A stretch of DNA of 64,000 nt from Silurus meridionalis (GCF_014805685.1 NC_060885.1:25905632-25969631); one strand, 5' to 3'; shown: positions 22,411-35,690, counted from the stretch's first letter. Notes: generated from the sequence alone by a model not told the origin. A program made the numbers and translations.

Positions 22411-22964
22411 TAAGAGAGAGAAATGGAATTTGTAGCAGGAGTGAAAAACAGATCAGAAAAGTTAGACTACAATCTTCTTCTTCTTCTTTCGGCTTCTCCC
22501 ATTATTGGTCGTCATCTTTTTAACCAATATTCTTCTTAAATCTGTATTCACAATTCCATTTATTCTAAAGTCTGTTGAAATACTTTAATACTGTCCCAGT
22601 GACATGTCAGAATGATTATAAGCAGTTACATAATTTTCACAAGCAGGAATTAAGTGAAAGAAAAGTTTCACTCAGTACATGGAAGTGAACTAGAATGATT
22701 CATTCAATTATAAGTTTCATTCAGGGACACCAGTTTGTTGTCAAACAATTCACTAGTGTGACTTAAAGGGGCTGATTTGTGAACAATATGATCAAACTCA
22801 ATCGGCATGTTAAATAAGCAAAGATGCAAAAATTAGTGCATGGAATGGAATGGTATATGGAAAATGAAGAACTCATTTATGTCTAAGTAAAGACTTTAGG
22901 TAATTACGGTACAGCCATGTTTTTACAAAATTAACTAATCCTGTGAACTATGTGTTCTTTTAAG
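22411..22964. other. Sequence upstream of first recognised cacul1 exon
   Basis: AT-rich, presumably intron. No exon was recognised. Confidence 0.4.
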
Positions 22965-25900
22965 CGATGAATGCCATGACAGCAGATGTCTACAAGAAAA
23001 CCTACTGGCCCAGGTTGGAAAAAGCAGTTGAACAGCTGCTGACCCAAAGTCCAATGGAATACACTTCTATTTCCTATGAACAGATTTACAGGTTGGTAAT
23101 TTATTGTTTTATTTATTTAACACTACAATCACAGTGCTCTATTCACAACATTAACATTTGCATTGTAATTCTGTAGAATTATCCTCAACTATAAAACTTT
23201 ATCTTGACTTCAGAATGAAATCTGCAATTTATAAAAAGATTAAAAATAGTTTGAGAGCAACAGCATGCTGCTTTCTTAATAATTTGAATAAGTTGAACAG
23301 GTAAATAAATATTTCTATTTCTATCTGTCAGTTACTCTGGGTGATAGAATTTCTTCCTGCTTTTCCAAAACATAGCAAAAGGTGAATTGGTTAAGATAAA
23401 TGCACTTTAAGTGTAATTTAGTGTGCAAATAAATAAGGTGCATTGTACCCTGTGATTGCTGTAATCATTCAGTAATACCATCAGTAATCCACTGGTGTTT
23501 CCTAAAATTGATTTTGATTGTTTGGGTGATTTTGCAATTTCTTTTTATCTTGAGTAGAGTGTTTATTATGTTTGTGTATCTTATTTGCATCCTGGTAATT
23601 TAACTGCATTCAAATCATTTGTATTTGGCTGGTTTATGTGTGTGTGGATTTGTTTCTAGCGTTGTCCATCTGCTGACATTTTCTGCAAGTCATTATTTTT
23701 GTTGCAAATGTTTGATTGCATGTAACCAAATTTCTTCTTGTTCAGTCTTGTTTATAAGTGTGTATGTCAGCAATACTCAGAACATCTCTACAGTGACCTG
23801 ATATTGAAGATAACGTCTTACTTACAGCAAGTGTGCTTAAAGTTACAAGTACGTGTAGTGTGTATTCACTTAAATATCCTTGCTGCTGGTTATTTTGGTC
23901 ATTAATTAGTAATAAATCTTAATTTTCTCCTTTTATTTTTAAAGGACAGCAGACCTGAAAGTTTTGTTGAAAACTTCAATCTTGCTTTCACTCAATACAT
24001 GGCTGCAATTCAGTGCATCATTCCCGTGTTCATTTATATGGTAATTTATTATTTTATTTGGTTTGTATTAAAAGATTATTATTACAGCTCAACATAATTT
24101 ACTTATTTGTCTATAATACTGCTTTTGATTGAACCCAGTTGAATGTATTCATTTATTTGCTTTGTTTTTTTTTTAAAGAACAAATTCTATGTTGAAACTA
24201 AGCTGAATAGAAAGTTGAAGGATGACCTCATGGACCTTTTCTCAGCTCATGTTGCCGAGAAGCATATTAGTATTCTAATATGTAAGTGAATTTATACACA
24301 TATGGGGGTAAAAAACAAATTTTTCTTATTTTTCCAGTGCACAATGCAACATTTACAAGTCTAGAGCTTAAAAGCATCTAAAACCGTGTTTTCATCAAAA
24401 GCCGTTTTCATTGTTCAAGAGGACAACGATCCAAAACATACATCATAATGCAACACAACACTGACTACAAAATCAAGTTTTCGCTGTCTCGTTGTATGCA
24501 GATGTTACTGTGTTATACTTGTTTATAAGGCAGTGCATGTCAGTGTTAACATCAGACATAATAATGGGGAAAAGTCTCTGTGACTTTAATCATGGCTGTT
24601 GGTACCAGATGGGCTGGTTTGAGCATTTCAGAAATTGCTGATCTCCTGGGATTTTAACACACAGCATTCTCTCAAGTTTACTGAGACTGGTGCAAAAAAC
24701 ATCCTGTGAGCAGAGGGCCAGCAGACTTGAACACATTGTTCATGATAGAGATAAATGGGAAATAATTAGATCTGGTTTTAGTAGCTAAAAAAAAACCCCA
24801 CTACAAACGTGGTGAGCATGAAAACATTTCAGAATGCACAACACAAATTATTGTGGATAGATATTTAAGTCCCTAAAATGTTGACTATAGACCCTTTGCT
24901 AAACATTTCTGCATTTCAAGGATATTCCATGTAGTCTTAAAGCAATTGGTTTACTGGTCTCCTGCATAAAATTGTGCCATACACCAGCAATAAATGTTGT
25001 TCCGCATAATGTTGATAATTACACAATTTTTTACAAATTTAAAATTGGGATATTAATCTGTCTGAAACCATCTGTGTCAAACTAAACCTGTGATAATGCA
25101 GAATCCATCCTGGGTACAGACTTACGTATTCACTTAGAAGTTCTTTCATTTTATTTCTGGTTGGCCAATGATGTTTTTTTCTTTGCTCTAACTCACAGTT
25201 GACCTAATTGCATGTTATGTTTCCCCCCACCCCAATTTGCCAAATTTAATTCAAGTTAGTTTTACACATGTGTAGAATTCCAGCATGTATGTCAGTAATG
25301 TTTGGTCTTTGTTTTTTGTATTAAAACTTCCATTAGCTCATCTTAAGAAAGCTGATGCCATGCCATTTCAAGTTAATCCATCAACCATGGCAAGTGTGGT
25401 AAAAGGCCTTTATGCTCTGCAACCAGGTGAAAATGTTTGAGATTTTTTTTTTTTATTTAGTTTTTATATTTTTCAGGTAGTAGTTTAGTTTGTGTGCATC
25501 TTTTACAATGCAATCCAGAATAAATACAGATATGGACAAATATGTTGGCATAAGCAAATATGAAATATAAATAATGTGAGAAGTCTTATTCAGAGCAACA
25601 GAAGTCACTTTGAAGTGATTGTCTTAAAGTTTGTGCAACAAAATTTGTTAATGTTAAGAGTTCCATTTTGTTTGTCCATGCTGTTTTAATTTATTTCATT
25701 AATTAACACATTATAACAGAATAAAAGTCAGATTTTTATTTATATAAAATTAGCAATGATGGATGTGAAAACACCAATTAATTTAGTCTTTTACAAGTTT
25801 GTGGGATCTTCCTTTAGGGGTACCAACAAATTTGTCCAATGTCTGTACTACTTAACCCAACTGATAACTGAAGAGTTGAATCAGGCTTAGACTGAGAACA

Positions 25901-28900
25901 ACTTGGAGCTGGAGATTTTGTTTGACTCAGCACCTTATTGACCAGACTTGTGTAGCCAAAAAAAAAAAGTTAAAATAAGATTCTAATTTAGAGAGAGGTT
26001 TTCATACTGGATTGGAGAATTGGTTGCTGCTTTGCAGGATAATTTACTGCTGCTGCCAAAAACACAGGGTTAACTATTAGATACCTTTTGCTGTTTGGTG
26101 TAAATGCCAGTGAAGGAGGGATGAGACACAAATATTCTTTTCAGCTGTTTTTATGGGCTGCTGCAGAACCTTGCCATGGGATAAGGGTGGTGAAAGATTA
26201 GCTTTCTTCTCAGAAAGTAGAGATTCTGCTGACCACTGACCACCTTTGTGAATACAAAGGAATTTGGTGCTTTTTGAATTTGCTGTTACCAAAACTAGAC
26301 TACACTAAATCAGTTGTTTTGTTTGCAGTTAAAAGTGGACATGCATGGAGAAAGACACTCTGGGCAGCGTACTTAGCACCATGATTGATTTCACTTTGAG
26401 GAGCAATATGAAAAAAAAAAAATCTCTTATTTTGTTTTATGGTATTACAATGATGGTCAAACCAGAAAAAAATGTGAACCTCCAATTTGTATTCTCCTTT
26501 TTGTATGATATCAATCAGCTTCTAAACTTTACAAGATTGAATCATGTGTAATACAAGTGTGATTCAAACCCAAGTCCCTAATTCTAGTCCCATCTGTGGT
26601 GTGCATGGCAAGAGTTTGTTTCTTGGTCTTAGGTGAAAACATGTAAGGTTCCAGCTGTAGTTTCAATGTAAATTGATGAGCAAACTGATGTTATGGAAGT
26701 GCTTCTAAAGTGGTGTTTGCAACTTTAAGCCTTTTGGTTAAACTTAACAATTCTGAAACTTTCATCTTTATTATATACAGACTAGTGTAAGCATATCTCC
26801 AAATTCTCATTAAATATCAAATTTGTATTAGCAAAAATTTGCATTTTACAATTGCATCTTTCTATTTTTCTCACTTTTGTAGTTAATTGAACTTGCTATA
26901 ACATGCAAATTGCAACGTGCAAAACTTGAACATAGAACTATAATATACATTTTGACAATATAGGTGTATATGTTTAAAGGTTGAAGGATGGTCAGTAATT
27001 GTAATTCTTTTCTTTTCCTTCAGACTGGGCTAAGCTTGCCCCTGAACTGTTTTCTAGATTTATTCCCCAAATTCACCCTCCTGTTTTGGAGTCTGATCTG
27101 CTATGTTATGCAGCTCAAGACCAGAAACTGCAAATGGAGCTTTCGCTAAATGGTTTTCCCAGGTAATAGATAATAGTAATCTGAAACTATCTGAATTAAA
27201 TACGATTAGTCAAACATGATTCAGCTTACAATAGACCTGGCACCTATTTGAAAAATTTATTGATTGATTTTAGTTCATTTGGTTTTAAAATGAACTCATA
27301 TGCACACACCAGATATGGAGTCACACTGCAGGCCTGAGACATTACAGGGGTTTACCATACCAAACTTATTAGCTAAGAAAGTTATTAGCTTTTTTTATTA
27401 ACTAACTATTAGTATATTACAAACGCATTTCCAGTTGGGACACTGTACAAATTGTGACTAAAAAAGGAATGCAATAATTTACAAATCTTATAAACTTATA
27501 TTTTATTCACAATAGAACATAGATAACAGTTCAAGTGTTGCCAAACAGTTCAAGTGTGAGACATGCCAAATATTGGCTTATTTTGGATTTCATGAGATCT
27601 ACACATTCCAAAAATGTTGGGACAGGTAGCAATAAGAGGCTGGAAAACTTAAATGTAGGTATAAGGAAAACAACTTATTGGGTCAATTGGCAACGTGATT
27701 GGTATAAAAAGAGCCTCTCAGAGTGGCAGTGTCTCTCAGAAGTCAAGATGGGCAGAGGATCACCAATTTTCCCAATGCTGCGGCGAAACATAGTGGATCA
27801 ATATCAGAAAGGAGTTTCTCAGAGAAAAAATTGCAAAGAGTTTTAAGTTATCATCATCTACAGTGCATAATATCATCCAAAGATTCAGAGAATCTGGAAC
27901 AATCTCTGTGCGTAAGGGTCAAGGCCGGAAAACCATACTGGATGCCCCTGATCTTCGGGCCCTTAGACGGCACTGCATCACATACAGGAATGCTACTGTA
28001 ATGGAAATCACAACATGGGCTCAGGAATACTTCCAGAAAACATTGTCGGTGTCCAATGTTACTGTGCCATTCGCCATTGCCGGCTAAAACTCTATAGGTC
28101 AAAATAGAAGCCATATCTAAACATGATTCAGAAGCGCAGGCGTTTTCTCTGGCCAAGGCTCATTTAAAATGGACTGTGGCAAAGTGGAAAACTGTTCTGT
28201 GGTCAGACGAATCAAAATTGAAAGTTCTTTTTGGAAAACTGGGACGCCATGTCATCCGGACTAAAGAGGAGAAGGACAACCCAAGTTGTTATCATCGCTC
28301 AGTTCAGAAGCCTGCATCTCTGATGGTATGGGGTTGCATGAGTGCGTGTGGCATGGGCAGCTTACACATCTGGAAAGGCACCATCAATGCTGAAAGGTAT
28401 ATCCAAGTTCTAGAACAACATATGCTCCCATCCAGACGTTGTCTCTTTCAGGGGAGACCTTGCATTTTCCAACATGACAATGCCAGACCACATACTGCAT
28501 CAATTACAACATCATGGCTGCATAGAAGAAGGATCCGGGTACTGAAATGGCCAGCCTGCAGTCCAGATCTTTCACCCATAGAAAACATTTGCCGCATCAT
28601 AAAGAAGAAAATGCGACAAAGAAGACCAAAGACAGTTGAGCAACTAAAAGCCTGTATTAGACAAGAATGGGACAACATTCCTATTCCTAAACTTGAGCAA
28701 CTTGTCTTCTCAGTCCCCAGACATTTGCAGACTGTTAAGTACACAGTGGTAAACATTGCCTTGTCCCAACTTTTTTGAGATGTGTTGATGCCATGAATTT
28801 TAAATCAATTTATTTTCCCCTTAAACTTATACTTTTTTTAGTTTAAACATTTGATGTCATCTATGTTGTATTCTGAATAAAATATTGAAATGTAAAACTT

Positions 28901-29712
28901 CCAGATCATTGCATTCTGTTTTTATTCACAGTTTGCACAGTGTCCCAACTTTTTTGGAATCAGGGTTGTAGTTCCTAGGTACAGATATAGAGATTTATAA
29001 TACAGATTTATAGCAAATGTAGGCCTACTGGATGGTGGATGTCTCCTGTGTGCTGTTTCAGAAGATTCTGCAGATGGCAGAAGCAAGAGCAACATTTATA
29101 GCAAGGGTAGTTTATAGCAAAATGTCAGTCAGTGTGTGACACTGTGTTACGATCTAAGTACATGCATGTGCACGCACGCACACATACACACACACAAGAA
29201 GGTATGTACAGTAATTGTGTAAACACTGTCCCTGTTGGATGTAGAGCGGCAGTTATGTACATACAGTAATACATATATACATGTGAGTTTCTTCTTTAAA
29301 TAAATTTGTATTTGTTGTCTTTACTAATTTACAGTAAAAGTAAAACAGAATAAGAATAAATGTATCGTAGCTTACAAAATTTCATTTGAGGATTGCAGTC
29401 ACCCTGTTACAGTGATAAATAAGATACTTGATTAAGTCGTCTTTTATAGTTTTTGAAATACTTTAATATCTTAAATTAAATAATCACCACATATTCAGAC
29501 TTCTATTTAATGTGTGCTGTGTCCTATTAAGTTTTTATTCTGCCTAATGAACAACATAGAAAATAGCAATTATATCAAAATACTTCCACTGCATAAATAT
29601 TTTTATGTGTAAATTACAAAATATGTTTCGTATAACAGTGATGTCAAATTATATATCATTACTTTTTTCTAGGAGTGGCCAGTCACGTAAAAGGGCAAAT
29701 GAAGAATCTTGA
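22965..29712 (+). CDS. cacul1: CDK2-associated cullin-domain protein, cacul1-like (partial)
   Basis: CACUL1 is a cullin-repeat protein that binds CDK2 and promotes G1/S progression. Seven exons join in one frame with GT-AG junctions: 22965-23091, 23746-23848, 23945-24040, 24179-24281, 25337-25426, 27024-27162 and 29673-29712. They read [84 protein letters not shown] and SRKRANEES, about 231 residues covering the conserved part of the family. The equivalent of the mammalian N-terminal exon was not found; the first exon starts after an acceptor (TTTTAAG), so ATG 22967 is probably not the true start. The C-terminus stops shortly after RKRA, where mammals continue. Substitutions are numerous for such a conserved protein, so this may be a divergent paralogue. 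A Tc1 copy occupies the last intron. Confidence 0.88.
24560..24840 (+). mobile_element. Tc1/mariner-like remnant in cacul1 intron
   Basis: The + strand reads [13 protein letters not shown] before a stop, the helix-turn-helix segment of a Tc1-like transposase. Degraded sequence follows (GTGCAAAAAACATCCTGTGA). No ends or catalytic domain remain. It lies between the exons at 24179-24281 and 25337-25426. Confidence 0.65.
27418..28970 (+). mobile_element. Tc1-like element in the last cacul1 intron
   Basis: The inverted ends share AGTTGGGACACTGT(A/G)CAAA followed by GTGA(A/C)TAAAAA, and TA dinucleotides flank the outer edges. The left end is more diverged (ACAAACGCATTTCC against ACAACCCTGATTCC). 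The element is about 1.55 kb, the usual length for Tc1. It inserted between the exons at 27024-27162 and 29673-29712 without disturbing their splice sites. Confidence 0.9.
27748..28778 (+). pseudogene. Tc1-like transposase, N-terminal half broken
   Basis: The N-terminal helix-turn-helix region is split by stops and shifts ([20 protein letters not shown] from 27748; [20 protein letters not shown] from 27863). The catalytic half is one open frame at 28176-28778: VLWSDESK carries the first aspartate, [12 protein letters not shown] the second, and [12 protein letters not shown] the glutamate of a DDE triad. [12 protein letters not shown] is the usual glycine-rich segment. The catalytic residues survive, but N-terminal damage prevents a complete protein. 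Confidence 0.88.
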
Positions 29713-29886
29713 AAACCTGGATCTGGAAAATCTGGAAACATGCAAACTCATAAGAAAAGCTCAGAAAAACTCAGAAACAAGAAAGCTTGCATGCTACACA
29801 TGAAAGATATATGGACTAGGCTATGTATGAACTGGAACAAAAATATGAAAGGGAGAATGATTTTATGCAGATGACAAAACATAAAT

Positions 29887-29892
29887 AATAAA
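29887..29892 (+). terminator. Poly(A) signal for cacul1-like gene
   Basis: An AATAAA hexamer lies about 175 bp after the stop codon, in AT-rich sequence. Confidence 0.5.
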
Positions 29893-30129
29893 ATGTTATT
29901 TTATTATGCTAATAAGAAATACATTTATATGAAAACAACAGTGCATTAGCTGTGTTAGAAATTAAAATAGTGTGGCATTAAAGAAAAATAACTGATGTAA
30001 AATGCCTTGACAAACCATATAGGGCAATTAAACATTTGACAATCAAGTTGAAGTATTGTAAAGTCTTTTTTTTTTTGTTTAAAATTTGTGTATCTTGTAT
30101 TAGAGCAGTTTAAATTTGGTGCTTTGAGT

Positions 30130-30937
30130 ACAATTCTCTCATACTGACCACTGGATGTTCAGCATGACACCTCATGTCAGAATCAGAATTGTTACTCTCC
30201 ACAAAGATGATCTAGGTTATAGAAAGATCAGTAACACCCTGAAACTGAGTTACAGTACAGTGGTCAGGGTCATACAGAGGTTTTTCAAGATGGGTTCTAC
30301 TTGGAACAGGCCTCGCAAAGTTCAATCTAAGCAGTCGAGTCTTCATTCTGTGCATCAGGTGCAGAAGACAGACGCTTTCAACATTGCTTTAAAGGTTGTA
30401 GAAGAGGAAGGTCTGCTTGTCAGTGCTCAGACCATACGCACTGCAGGACGTTTTCTGACATGAAAACGACCCCAAACACATTACCAAGATGTAAAACTGC
30501 TTTGCTGAAGGTAGATTTGATGAAGTGGCCAAGTATGTTTCCAGACCTGAATCCTATTGAGCACCAGTGGGGCATCCTCAAGCGGAAGGTGGAGAAGCGC
30601 CATGTTTCTAACACCTAGCAGCTCTGGAAGAAGATCCCAGCAGCTTTGGTGAATTCCATGAGTAGTAAAGCAGTGCTAGATAAAAGAATATTGACACTTT
30701 AGACAGTTTTGACGTGTTCACTTAGGCTGTACTCACTTTTGTTGGCAGTTATTTAGACAATAATGCTGTATGTTGAGTTATTTTTAGAGAACAGTAAATC
30801 TGTACTGCTTTACAAGCTGCACATTGACTTCTCTAAAATATATCCAACTTTAATTTCTATTGTATTGTCCCTTGAGAAGTTATAATTGAATAGTTGCTGA
30901 AATGTGAGGGGTGTACTCACTTTTGAGGAATACTGTA
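30130..30937 (+). mobile_element. Internally deleted Tc1-like remnant
   Basis: An N-terminal transposase piece is open at 30155-30463 (MTPHVRIRIVTLHKDDLGYR then KISNTLKLSYSTVVRVIQRF). After a deletion the C-terminal catalytic end reads [20 protein letters not shown] near 30540-30600 and ends in a degraded tail. Terminal sequence GTGTACTCACTTTTG is near the right end, with a related copy (CTGTACTCACTTTTGTTG) inside. The first two aspartate motifs are missing. It lies just downstream of the cacul1-like gene. Confidence 0.8.
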
Positions 30938-32327
30938 AATACCAAATTGTTTGGCTTTAATAGAATACACTGGATTTTTCTTCATCTGACATTTAAATGT
31001 TTTATTGAGTAATATGAAATTAAATAATTTCTGCTACACATTGATGTTGTGTATGATTCTGTTTTGGTCTTATTCCTAGGCAATGTTTGTGCAGTGTTAA
31101 ATAAATACATTTCCTTTAACATAATCTACTACATTAATCTAATGGTCCCAAGAGCTTTTCTATAGATCAGGAAGCTCTTCTTCCTTTCTATTTTAAATTC
31201 TTCCAATTTAGTTGCTTGTATTATTTATAACAGGGTAAGAGTTATTTTATTATTATTATTATTATTATTGTTTTTTAAGGGAGTAATCTACAAGGCAGAT
31301 TTCAGCAGTGTAATCGAGTTGAGTTGTGCAGACAGTGCAGGATTTTGTATTAATCAGCAGCTGGCAGCATGTTGTTCTAATTACAAAGAGTTAAAGACAC
31401 GATCACCCAATAGATCTATGTGCAGGTTGTTTAAGGTGAGATACAAAATGAATGCATTTGATTGTTAATTCAAATTCATATGTTGTTTCATTGCCCAGTG
31501 ATAATATGTGAAATTTACTTTTTAATCGCTACACTTTGGAGTTTCTAGTCCAATCTAGAAAAGGTCACATGAGGAACAAAAAAAAAGATCAATATAAAAA
31601 GTTAAGGTGAGCGGTGGTCTTAATTGTAGATTATAGTTAAATTGGCAACTGTTATTCTGAAAGCAGATCCATCAGTGTGGCTATAATTAGCATTTTGATG
31701 TATTTAGTGACCTAAAGCAGAGTATCTGTGTCTGCACATGCATTTGTCGGTGGCATGGGTCCCAGCTAATATATAGCCCTATTGTGGTGTGGTGCATATA
31801 TTATGACTAAGACATTTAAATGAGTTGAGACAATGATCTGAGATTGCTTTAGACTGTAAAACTATCTTTAATCTGAATGTTTTCAGTTGTATTTGAAACA
31901 ATCATTCTTGTTCACATCCATCCACTGAATTCTATTTTTCGGTTGTGAAAGTCCACAACAGGAGCAGAAGGGAATAGGACCATGTTATGAAGAGAATATA
32001 ACAATTTTTAAAGTTTTGTGGCTGACATGAAGCATAATCCCTATTGATGAATATGTTATCTAGGATTTTACACACGTCATGGTTCTCAAACTTAAAAAAA
32101 AAAAATACAGGCAATTATAAAATATCTGTCAATTAAGATAGAAATTATTATGCACCATTTTAATAATAATAACAATAGTAATAGTTTGTTTATTCTTATA
32201 GGGGGGGAATGTTTATAAAAGGTTTTAAGGCTATGGTGACAAGAAAAAACTTATCCTCATGTGTGATTCTAATGAGTGACTGAACATGCACTTATTTTAG
32301 TTTCATTGTTGTTGGGTTTTTTCTTTA
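30938..32327. other. Intergenic sequence, no gene seen
   Basis: AT-rich, with a short (TTA)n run near 31245-31270. A 66-codon frame at 31268-31468 has no recognisable family, and no splice context supports it. Confidence 0.4.
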
Positions 32328-32623
32328 GTAATGGCCAGAGGTGGGAAGTAACGGAGTACAAATACTTCGTTACTGTACTTAAGTAGATTTTTCTGGTATC
32401 AGTACTTTACTCCACTATTTATTTTCCAGACAACTTTTTACTTTTACTCATTACATTTTTACACAAATATCTATACTTTTTACTTCTTACATTTTTAAAA
32501 CCGGCTCGTTACTTTAGTTTTAATCCATTGATTTGGTGAAATATCCAATTTTTCTTTTCACTGCGCGCCGATTTCAGCCGAACAACCGATTTCCTGTTAC
32601 TGCGCGTCTTTTTCAATCCGCTG

Positions 32624-32806
32624 GTGTATAAGGTCCTGACTCTCACTCTTTACGAAGATAAGAATCAGCAGGCAGAAGGCAGTGAGAAGTTTGGGGTTAA
32701 CGTGGATGAGACAGAGGGAGTCAGTGATGTAAACATGACTGAGAACAGACACATTCATGATGATCATCATCTTTTCTCTGCTTGTGTTCTATATGTGGAT
32801 ATTTAG
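32624..32806 (+). other. Small open frame, family A copy 2
   Basis: Sixty codons (MYKVLTLTLYEDKNQQAEGS onward), the counterpart of 11088-11291. It lacks one His codon and ends earlier. Function unknown. Confidence 0.3.
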
Positions 32807-32849
32807 CCTGGATACATTCATTAGGTAACAACATTTTTAATTAGTTTTG

Positions 32850-32852
<3 letters not shown>

Positions 32853-32907
<55 letters not shown>
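32853..32907. repeat. (AT)n tract, left of family B copy 2
   Basis: An AT array forming one half of the tract into which hAT-like family B inserted. Confidence 0.95.
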
Positions 32908-32910
<3 letters not shown>

Positions 32911-33728
32911 GGATGCAACAATACAGTTGCCCACGGTTCAATACATACCTCGGTTTTTCAACCACGGTTTTCGGTTTGGTTCGGTTCTGATGGCTTAACA
33001 CATAAAAGTGTTTTTTGTTATTCTATGCTTAGGCAATAGGAACAGTAAGAGGTTAAGAAGAAACAAATAAAAACGATTTATTGCAATACTACTTTATTTT
33101 ACTTAAAAGCAAAGAAAAGTCCACTGGTTCCTAGTGTTTTGTATAATCTAAAAATTTTTTATTTTAAAATTAACACTGACATCTCACAGCTGCTGGTAGC
33201 CCATGTACAAACTGGGGAACACATCAATTCCTAAACATATTTGGCCTCCTCAACTTCCATGTATTCACTGCGTTTGTCAACTCTTTTGCCAAATGAGCGC
33301 TTGAATGACTTTCATACAGGGGACGGGTTTGGAGTCATTTCCCAATCCGACATGTAGTGAACAGTTACAGTGAGGTAACTCACAGTTGCCCGCGAGGTCC
33401 AACCATCTGTGGTCAGAGCAAGGCTCTGTGCTTGAGCCAATTTGTACACAATACTGTTGCATGTCTTTTCATAGAGGTTAAAGTGTGGAATGATGGTTCA
33501 GCGCCCCCTAACTTTAGAGCATAGTGATTGAACATTTACTCGCGGGGAGGAGTTTCCTCATCTCAGCTCGTAGACTTACAGGCACACACAAACAGTCAAT
33601 TCGGAGAGAAATAAAAAGCACATAAATTATTTAAACGTAAAACCGAAAAAAACGCAATTCACAAACGCGTACCGAACCGTGGATGTCGTACCGAACGGTT
33701 CAATATCATATTGAGAATTGTGGCATCC

Positions 33729-33731
<3 letters not shown>
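32908..33731 (-). mobile_element. hAT-like family B, copy 2, nested in family A
   Basis: The ends TAGGGATGCAACAATACAG and AATTGTGGCATCCCTA match copy 1 at 15495-16276. The insertion lies in the (AT)n tract of family A copy 2, with AT repeats on both sides. It is 824 bp against 782 bp for copy 1, the main difference being about 39 bp missing from copy 1. Confidence 0.9.
33312..33458 (-). pseudogene. hAT transposase fragment in family B copy 2
   Basis: The same fragment as in copy 1, with the TTDGWTSRATVSYLTVT motif intact and a stop soon after SDWEM. It is too short to be functional. Confidence 0.8.

Positions 33732-33800
<69 letters not shown>
33732..33800. repeat. (AT)n tract, right of family B copy 2
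   Basis: An uninterrupted AT array, the other half of the split tract. Confidence 0.95.
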
Positions 33801-33804
<4 letters not shown>

Positions 33805-34225
33805 GCTGTCAAAATTCAAATTATTTTAAACGGCACTAGATGTTATTAACGCGCTATCAATTCAGCACGCATTTCTGTTTTTACCATTTTTATAAAAAAA
33901 ATGTAAATACATAAATAAAGAACTATTTAGAGGCGAAATTAAAACCTCCAGCAAAACATACATTTATCCACGACGTCCCTTCTTTACTTAGATATAAAAT
34001 AAATAAATAAACTCCACCGAAAAATAATTTTAATCAGTAAACTTTTTTTTTTTTATGTGCCAAGTCTCAAATCAAACACCAAATCCGCCATGTTTTACAC
34101 AATTAACCCTCTAGGTGGCGTTTTGTGGGTTTTTCCCTCATAATGGCGAAACGAACTTAAATTACTGTCTTTATTGATCGTACAGATAAAAACAATACAT
34201 CATTCAAATCTGTAAAATGTCTATG

Positions 34226-34226
<1 letters not shown>

Positions 34227-34282
<56 letters not shown>
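34227..34282. repeat. (AT)n tract in family A copy 2
   Basis: An AT array equivalent to 10533-10584 in copy 1. Confidence 0.95.
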
Positions 34283-34287
<5 letters not shown>

Positions 34288-34444
34288 CCTGTTATAGCCT
34301 TTATATTTAATCACTGTACATATGCTTACATATATATCACATGCTGTAAATATGATACATATTTATCTGTACTTTTTGCACTTCTGGTAGATGCCAAACT
34401 GCATTTCGTTGCTGTGTACCTGTACAATGCAATGACAATAAAGT

Positions 34445-34570
<126 letters not shown>

Positions 34571-34879
34571 AAATATTAATATGATGAGGTCCAGTTAACA
34601 GCTAAAACAGGTAGAAGTAATAACTACTTTTACTTAAGTACATGTCAGAGCCAAGACTTCTTTACTTTTACTTAAGTAAAAAAGTATAATCAGTACTTCA
34701 ACTTTTACTTGAGTATTTTAAAACATGAGTATCTGTACTTCTACTTAAGTAAAGGATCTGTGTACTTTTGCCACCTCTGGTAATGGCATTAATTTTATTA
34801 GTGCAAGAGATACCTGTATGATTATATCTGTTACACTGTGTTTCTCTGTAATATGGATGGGTTTTTTTAGCTGTGGTGT

Positions 34880-35690
34880 CATTAAGTCAAGCCAAGAACC
34901 TTTTATTGTCATTTCAACCATATATAGCTGAGACAGTACATAGTGAAATGAGACAACGTTCCTCCAGGACCCTGGGGATACATAAACAACATAAAGCTAC
35001 ATAAAAGAAAAACATAGAGCTAAGGATTAGTAAGTGTTCTCGCCACATAAAGTGCATCATGTACAACCTGGTGCAAATAGTGCAAGACAAGACAGTGTAG
35101 GACAAATACACAAAACACGAAATAGCACCACCAGGATACCTAATTTGTTATTTTCAGTGCAGTGTGCAAGACAGAACTGGATACAGGATTGTAAAAATAA
35201 AATAAACACAAAATGTAAATATAGGTTGTGCAAAACAGCAATAGCAGCAGTCAATGAATGTACAATTAAGACATGAATGTGTGAAATGAGTATGAGTGTG
35301 TGTTTGAGTTTGAGTTCAGTTTGTAGCAGTTCAGTACACACAGTTGAGTGAGTGTGTGTGTGCGTTTCAGTTTTAGTTCAGTTCTGTGTTGAGAAGCCTG
35401 ATGGCTTGAGGGAAGAAACTGTTACGCAGTCTGGCTGTGGCAGCCCGAATGCTTTCCTGATGGCAGCAGGGTGAAAAGTGTGTGTGACAGGTGTGTGGGG
35501 TCGTCCACAATCGGATGCAGTGTGTGGTGTAAATGTTCTTGATAGAGAGGAGAGAGACTCTGATGATCTCAGCTGTCCTCACTATCCTTTGTTGGGTCTT
35601 GCCATCCGAGACGGTGCAGTTTACAAACCAGGCATTGATGCAGCTGCACAGGATGCTCTTGAGGGTCTCTGATGGTATTAAGAGGTGGAT
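34880..35690 (-). mobile_element. Rex1/L2-like LINE 3' fragment
   Basis: The minus strand carries the C-terminal end of a LINE reverse transcriptase (QQRIVRTAEIIRVSLLSIKN, DPTHLSHT-like sequence, then RLRNSFFPQAIRLLN), followed by a 3' UTR ending near 34885 with TTGTCATTTCACTATGTACT-like sequence. The 5' part is missing, as is usual for truncated LINE copies. It lies about 130 bp upstream of the tsnax promoter-like region. Confidence 0.8.
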
